Assembly (NCBI RefSeq): GCF_023555415.1
Contig: NZ_JAKRYL010000008.1
Span: 62,001-126,000 of the forward strand
From: Halalkalibacter alkaliphilus
GTDB lineage: Bacteria; Bacillota; Bacilli; Bacillales; Bacillaceae_D
Direction: 5' to 3'
DNA: 64,000 nt
Positions 59,558-64,000 of the stretch are shown here, piece by piece. Below the pieces are notes generated by a model that was not told the origin of the DNA, made no database searches, and saw only the letters and a program-made list of their open reading frames with translations. Both the position numbers and the translations under genes were made by a program. Each line of letters starts with the position of its first letter. Position 1 is the stretch's first letter.

Positions 59558-60421
59558 ATGAATGGACCAAAAAATAGTGACCTACATATGCATTCAACTG
59601 CATCAGATGGAGGATATACACCAGCCAAATTAATGGAGAAATGTAAAAAGGCTGACTTAGAAATTGTTTCTTTAACGGATCATGATAGTGTTGAGGGCAT
59701 TGATGAAGCAATTAGAGTAGGGAAAGATCTTGGGATGCAAGTCATTCCAGGTATTGAATTCTCGACAAAGTACAAAGGGAAAAGTGTCCATATTTTAGGA
59801 TATCAATTCGATTGGAATGATCAAAATTTACGATCATTACTCTCTAATCAGAAGCAGCTGCGAAGGGAGCGGCTTGATACGATCATTCAACGTTTAGAGG
59901 CTGTTGGTTTACATATTCAAGCGCAGGATGTGTTAAAGCATGTTGATGGAGGCAGTATAGGAAGGCCGCATGTTGCAAAAGCGTTAATCGCAGCTGGATA
60001 TGTTTCAGACGTTGCTGAGGCTTTTGAACGTTATTTAGCAGAGGGCAAACCATGTTACGTGGAGAAATCACAAGAAATGACAGTTCAAGAGGCGATTGAT
60101 TGGATTCATCGAACTGGAGGAGTCGCTGTTGTCGCACACCCTGACTATTATGGAGTTGATCACGATTTGATCGACTGGGTTAGAAACTGGGGGTTAGACG
60201 GAATTGAGGTGTATCATCGTGATCATGACAAAGATGCTGTAATACGTTACGAGAAGCTTTGTGATGAAATTGATGAACAGCTAGGAATAACACTACTACG
60301 AACAGGTGGTTCTGACTTCCATCATGAAGACTATGGAAGGGTCCCGGAACCTTTAGGTTTAACAAGACTAGACAATCATTTTGCTGAAATATTATTACAA
60401 AGAAATAAAATTAATAATTAA
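59558..60421 (+). CDS. PHP-domain phosphoesterase (TrpH/YciV-like, RNase AM type)
   Basis: 287 residues. The PHP metal site is visible in 'DLHMHSTASDGGYTP' (~7-21), 'SLTDHDSVEGIDEA', 'IPGIEFST' and 'GGSDFHHEDYG' (~250). Family members hydrolyse 3',5'-bisphosphonucleotides or trim 5' RNA ends. ATG at 59558 lies three bases after the preceding stop. Confidence 0.9.
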   Translation: MNGPKNSDLHMHSTASDGGYTPAKLMEKCKKADLEIVSLTDHDSVEGIDEAIRVGKDLGMQVIPGIEFSTKYKGKSVHILGYQFDWNDQNLRSLLSNQKQLRRERLDTIIQRLEAVGLHIQAQDVLKHVDGGSIGRPHVAKALIAAGYVSDVAEAFERYLAEGKPCYVEKSQEMTVQEAIDWIHRTGGVAVVAHPDYYGVDHDLIDWVRNWGLDGIEVYHRDHDKDAVIRYEKLCDEIDEQLGITLLRTGGSDFHHEDYGRVPEPLGLTRLDNHFAEILLQRNKINN

Positions 60422-60527
60422 TTTTCTCGGGAAAAAGGTGACGATTGCTCCGTTTGTGACATATCGCGAGTGTAATCCACGCCCCTCAAGGCTTTTAAAG
60501 AATATACCGACTCCGCTCATGGCTTAG

Positions 60528-60567
60528 GGGGTCCCAAAAGGTTATTGACCTTTTGGGACCCCTTTTC
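60528..60567. terminator. Bidirectional terminator
   Basis: GGGGTCCCAAAAGGT (60528-60542) and its exact complement (60548-60562), five-base loop, T run after it. Lies between convergent genes. Confidence 0.9.
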
Positions 60568-60576
60568 ATGAGTGAA

Positions 60577-61236
60577 TCATACTTTTTCAATGACGCTCTC
60601 AATTTTTGTCCCTTGAAGTGCTTGAGTAGCCAGTTGATCTGCTTCTTTATTTAAACTTCTATCAATCAATTCATATTCTAACGTTAAGCCAAGCTTTGAA
60701 GATAGTTCTTCAATTCGGTCTAACCATTTACTATAATGTTCTTCATAGCAAGGCCATTCACCTGATGCTTGGTTCACAACAATCATGGAATCAGAATGAA
60801 TGTGAACTGTTTGGTGATGAACATCCATCTCTTCTAACTGTCTAAGTAATCGATAAAGAGCTGCATACTCAGCTTCATTGTTATCTTCTAGAAGGTCAAA
60901 CGTATCATTGAACCTCACTCGCCAGTTTTTATTATTTTGTTTATAGTATATGGCGAGGCCGATTCCGGCATCTCGAGTGTTAACGTCGAATCCACCATCA
61001 ATGTATGCATGAACATCATGAGGTTCTGTCTCAAATTGCTTCAAAAATTTCGTTAAATCTTTTTTCGTCCAGGTTGTATCATGATCATCTAAATACTCAA
61101 TGCTTTTTAACCGTCCCGTTTTTTCTAGATCATCACCTACCATTAAGGCAGATGCAACAGTCATCCAGTCAGACTTCATAAAAAAAGACTGTTTTGTTTT
61201 TGCGGGCGAGTAGTACCATTCTAATCGAATTTTCAT
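60577..61236 (-). CDS. RNase HI-like protein
   Basis: 219 residues from ATG at 61236 (GAGGTGAA upstream); GTG at 61245 is too near that site. The C-terminal RNase H fold keeps all acidic residues: D in 'HAYIDGGFD', E in 'NNEAEYAAL', D in 'HIHSDSMIVV' and D in 'NKEADQLATQAL'. An N-terminal part of ~70 residues is of unknown type. Probably removes RNA from RNA-DNA hybrids. Confidence 0.88.
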   Translation of the reverse strand: MKIRLEWYYSPAKTKQSFFMKSDWMTVASALMVGDDLEKTGRLKSIEYLDDHDTTWTKKDLTKFLKQFETEPHDVHAYIDGGFDVNTRDAGIGLAIYYKQNNKNWRVRFNDTFDLLEDNNEAEYAALYRLLRQLEEMDVHHQTVHIHSDSMIVVNQASGEWPCYEEHYSKWLDRIEELSSKLGLTLEYELIDRSLNKEADQLATQALQGTKIESVIEKV

Positions 61237-61417
61237 GAAATTCACCTCATTTAGGTAGAGTTAGATAATTGCAGAATTTCTTTTTTCGTGATAAGTTAAA
61301 TTATCGAAATGTTACGTTATTTCACATGGTTCTATGATTTTATCATGAATACGAACAATTAAAACAATGTTTTTCTATACAAGTAGTATACGCATTCGAA
61401 AAAGGAGTTCATGCATT

Positions 61418-62329
61418 ATGCCAATTAAAATCCCAGATCATTTACCTGCAAAAGAAATCTTAAATGAAGAAAATATTTTTGTAATGGATGAGAGTCGTGC
61501 GTACTCTCAGGATATTCGCCCATTAAAAATTGTTATTCTTAATTTAATGCCAATAAAAGAGACAACAGAAACTCAATTGTTACGGTTACTTGGGAACAGT
61601 CCTTTGCAAGTGGAAGTTTCTTTTCTCTATCCGACTACGCATGTTTCAAAAAATACGTCTCACGAGCATCTCTATGAATTTTATAAAACATTTGATGAAA
61701 TAAAAACAAAGAAATTTGATGGTATGATCATTACGGGTGCTCCTATTGAAATGTTAGATTTTGAAGTCGTTGATTATTGGGAAGAGCTGCAAGAAATTAT
61801 GAATTGGAGTGTCAACAATGTCACCTCAACTCTACATATTTGTTGGGGGGCACAAGCTGGTCTTTATCATCATTATGGAGTGAATAAGTATCCATTAGAA
61901 GCAAAGAAGTTCGGAGTATTTTACCATTCGATTGAGAAGCAAAATGTTAAATTGCTACGTGGATTTGATGATGAATATTTAGCACCTCATTCAAGGCACA
62001 CCGAAGTTCGAAAGGAAGACATTGAACAAGTAAATGACCTTGAGGTCTTAAGTATGTCAGATGAAGCAGGAGTTTATATTGTTGCTTCAAAAAATGGAAA
62101 GCAAATTTTTGTAATGGGTCATTCTGAATATGATGTCTGTACATTACAAGAAGAATATGAGAGGGATAAGGAAAAAGGGTTAAATATCGATATGCCTTAT
62201 AATTACTTCCCAAATGATAATGATCAAAAACTTCCTCGTTTACGTTGGCGGGCTCATTCCAATTTGCTTTTCTCAAATTGGTTAAACTATTACGTGTACC
62301 AAGAAACTCCATACGACTTAGGAAAATAG
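61418..62329 (+). CDS. metA: Homoserine O-acyltransferase MetA
   Basis: 303 residues from ATG at 61418 (AAGGAG upstream, family start '[11 protein letters not shown]'). The catalytic Cys is in '[16 protein letters not shown]' (~142), His in 'GHSEYD' (~235) and Glu two turns on; 'APHSRHTEV' is the substrate loop. It acylates homoserine (acetyl-CoA in most Bacillus) in methionine synthesis. I saw no SAM riboswitch in the 170 bases upstream. Confidence 0.95.
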   Translation: MPIKIPDHLPAKEILNEENIFVMDESRAYSQDIRPLKIVILNLMPIKETTETQLLRLLGNSPLQVEVSFLYPTTHVSKNTSHEHLYEFYKTFDEIKTKKFDGMIITGAPIEMLDFEVVDYWEELQEIMNWSVNNVTSTLHICWGAQAGLYHHYGVNKYPLEAKKFGVFYHSIEKQNVKLLRGFDDEYLAPHSRHTEVRKEDIEQVNDLEVLSMSDEAGVYIVASKNGKQIFVMGHSEYDVCTLQEEYERDKEKGLNIDMPYNYFPNDNDQKLPRLRWRAHSNLLFSNWLNYYVYQETPYDLGK

Positions 62330-62338
62330 TTCACAGAA

Positions 62339-62382
62339 GGGGGTGTCTCAAAAGGTCAAAAACCTTTTGAGACATCCCCTTA
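62339..62382 (+). terminator. metA terminator
   Basis: GGGGGTGTCTCAAAAGGT and ACCTTTTGAGACATCCCC (one G-T pair) around a five-base loop, then TTAC. Shares the TCTCAAAAGG core with the hairpin at 24608. Confidence 0.85.
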
Positions 62383-62566
62383 CTTACTTAGAGTGAAAAC
62401 GGATAAGACAAAAACTCTTATTAATTTTTATTGGTTGTCTGTTCTCACTTATATATCTAAGCTATGATATAATAAATTTGCTATTATGATCGGGTATATA
62501 TATAAGGTTAGGGAAACGAAAGGCTGTACTTAAAAGGAACATGTCTTTTGAGTGGAGGTGTGTGGA

Positions 62567-63784
62567 ATGGATCCTTTAGATATTATGATGAATAAAGAAC
62601 GGGTAATTCCTTATTATCAGCCAATCTTTAGTGCTGATAAACAACTTGTAGTTGGATATGAGGTCTTAGCAAGACTTCAAACAAATGAAGACGATAAAAG
62701 TTTAGGATGGTTTTTTCAAGATAAGAATATTCCAGATGAATATCGATTAGAATTAGATGATCACATCCAAAGGCTAGCTCTTGATCAATTTATTACAACG
62801 GATCAGAAATCATATTTGTTTCTTAATTATGATACGTCAATACTATTAAAAGATAATGGTGAGACGTTTATTAAATGTTTGGAAGCCTATCAGCAAAAAG
62901 GCTTAAAACTAGAGCAAATTGTCTTGGAGTTAAAAGAGGATGACGTTGCTGAGTATTTCTATGACAATAAGCATTTTTTTTATTATATTCAAAGTTTTGG
63001 ATTTAGGCTTGCTCTCGATGACGTCGGTCATAATGGCAGCAATTTGGATCTAATAGCTATGTTAAAACCGAACATTATTAAGGTCGATGTGGCATTTATG
63101 GAAGATGAAGAATTCCCGCATTTGTATTCTGAAGTTCATCAATCGCTTTCCATGCTTTCTCGAAAAATAGGTGCAACGTTGCTCTTTGAAGGAATTTCGA
63201 ATTTTAATCAACTTAATTATTCATGGCGCAATGGTGGTCGTTATTATCAAGGATACTATTTGAGATCACCGAACGCTACATTTATTGAACCTGATTGTTG
63301 CAGAGAGAAAATGCAAAAGGAATTTCAACATTTTATTGTTTATGAACGCAAAAAAATGCAATCGCAGTTTACTTTAACAAATAAGTTAACGATGCAGTTG
63401 AAACAGACGATGAAAACCATCAGTCCCGATGACACGTATGATGAACTGATAACAAAAGTGGCAAATGATTGTGATCGCTATGCATTCCGTATTTATGTGT
63501 GTGATGCAGAAGGGTTCCAACAGTCGTCTAATGCAGAAAAAAATAATGAAAATAAGTGGGTTTTAATTGAAGAAGGGCGCTTTAAAAACTGGAGCTGGCG
63601 ACCTTACTTTCTTGAAAATATTGTTCGGATGAATATTGAAAAAAGAGGCTTTTTATCAGATCTATATACGGATATTGAGCGTGATGAGAGAATTCGTACT
63701 TACTCATATCCGATTACAGATAACTTATTTTTATTTCTTGATATTCCATATACGTATTTATTTGAACAAGAAGGATTACTTTGA
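62567..63784 (+). CDS. ykuI: EAL-domain c-di-GMP binding protein YkuI
   Basis: 405 residues from ATG at 62567 (GGAGGTG). The EAL domain (~1-245) shows degenerate or varied motifs: 'GYEVLARLQ' in place of E-A-L, 'FLNYDTS', 'LELKEDD', 'ALDDVGHNGSNL' and 'FEGISNFNQL'. The C-terminal part (~250-405) is PAS-like. B. subtilis YkuI has the same layout and length, binds c-di-GMP and shows no hydrolysis; it affects exopolysaccharide synthesis. So this is probably a receptor rather than a phosphodiesterase. Confidence 0.9.
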   Translation: MDPLDIMMNKERVIPYYQPIFSADKQLVVGYEVLARLQTNEDDKSLGWFFQDKNIPDEYRLELDDHIQRLALDQFITTDQKSYLFLNYDTSILLKDNGETFIKCLEAYQQKGLKLEQIVLELKEDDVAEYFYDNKHFFYYIQSFGFRLALDDVGHNGSNLDLIAMLKPNIIKVDVAFMEDEEFPHLYSEVHQSLSMLSRKIGATLLFEGISNFNQLNYSWRNGGRYYQGYYLRSPNATFIEPDCCREKMQKEFQHFIVYERKKMQSQFTLTNKLTMQLKQTMKTISPDDTYDELITKVANDCDRYAFRIYVCDAEGFQQSSNAEKNNENKWVLIEEGRFKNWSWRPYFLENIVRMNIEKRGFLSDLYTDIERDERIRTYSYPITDNLFLFLDIPYTYLFEQEGLL

Positions 63785-63789
63785 GAGTT

Positions 63790-63832
63790 AGTCTGATTTA
63801 GTTGGAATTCACAACTAGATCAGACTTTATTA
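63790..63832 (+). terminator. ykuI terminator
   Basis: AGTCTGAT and ATCAGACT with inner AGTTG/CAACT, followed by TTATTATT. Confidence 0.85.
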
Positions 63833-63896
63833 TTGTCAATGATCACTATATGAACTCTATGAAACTATTGGTGTATCATTGTTAAGGAGGGCTTGT

Positions 63897-64000
63897 ATGA
63901 ATCACCGCTCGGTTTACCGTTTAATGGCTTATCTCTTTTTTGCTCATTCTACGATTACAATTATTAATGGCTATATCCCGGTATTCTTTAAATCGCAAGG
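63897..64000 (+). CDS. MFS-type transporter, N-terminal part
   Basis: ATG at 63897 after AAGGAGGG; the frame is open to the window end (34 codons). A short polar start is followed by a membrane helix ('YLFFAHSTITIINGYIPVFF') of the kind that opens 12-helix major facilitator proteins. Too short to name. Confidence 0.6.
   Translation, partial: MNHRSVYRLMAYLFFAHSTITIINGYIPVFFKSQ

Overview
The window is a low-GC chromosome segment of a spore-forming Bacillaceae bacterium. Evidence for this is the small acid-soluble spore protein genes sspP, sspO, sspN and tlp around aconitase in the Bacillus subtilis order, a SpoVK-type AAA protein, a hutPHUIG operon with a HutP antitermination site, and YkuI, YneP and YneQ orthologues. 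Unlike B. subtilis, it carries a selenocysteine system: selC (tRNA-Sec), selB, selA, and a selD that itself has an in-frame UGA. The genus cannot be fixed from sequence alone.

Layout. 1-15.9 kb: accessory island, AT-rich and full of remnants. It holds a type I restriction-modification operon (hsdM partial, hsdS, hsdR), a decayed YdbC/PC4 gene, an AbiV-like HEPN gene, a Septu-like pair (ptuA ATPase, ptuB HNH nuclease), two unrecognised genes and two paralogous tyrosine recombinases. The second recombinase abuts the 3' end of selC (15.9 kb), the likely attachment site. 16-24.4 kb: histidine utilisation operon with promoter, cre-like site and HutP-type terminator. 25-30.9 kb: ABC transporter genes with a YtrA-type GntR regulator and a candidate operator. 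31-33.3 kb: ferredoxin, YebC/TACO1-family protein and small genes.

33.4-43.6 kb: the selenium region. selB overlaps a GT4 glycosyltransferase, followed by a PhnD-PhnE-PhnC type importer without any phosphonate catabolic genes. After a repeat-rich gap comes the divergent pair selD (Sec at codon 18) and a short Rdx/SelW-like selenoprotein (Cys-x-x-Sec), then selA. I read this as an uptake, activation and use module for selenium: import (tentative), selenophosphate synthesis (SelD), Sec-tRNA formation (SelA on selC) and decoding (SelB), with a possible selenosugar branch (the glycosyltransferase, inferred). Only two selenoproteins are visible: SelD itself and the Rdx protein.

43.7-64 kb: core genome. 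Thioesterase, sspP/sspO, acnA, DUF1657 and YetF-like genes, an FbpB-like small protein, sspN, VanZ, TVP38, CopC/CopD, a DMT permease, SpoVK-like double AAA, yneP, tlp, yneQ, nadE, a DUF4352-like protein, PHP phosphoesterase, RNase H-like, metA, ykuI and the start of an MFS transporter. Long perfect hairpins, several sharing a TCAAAAAGG/CCTTTTTGA core, mark many gene ends in this half.
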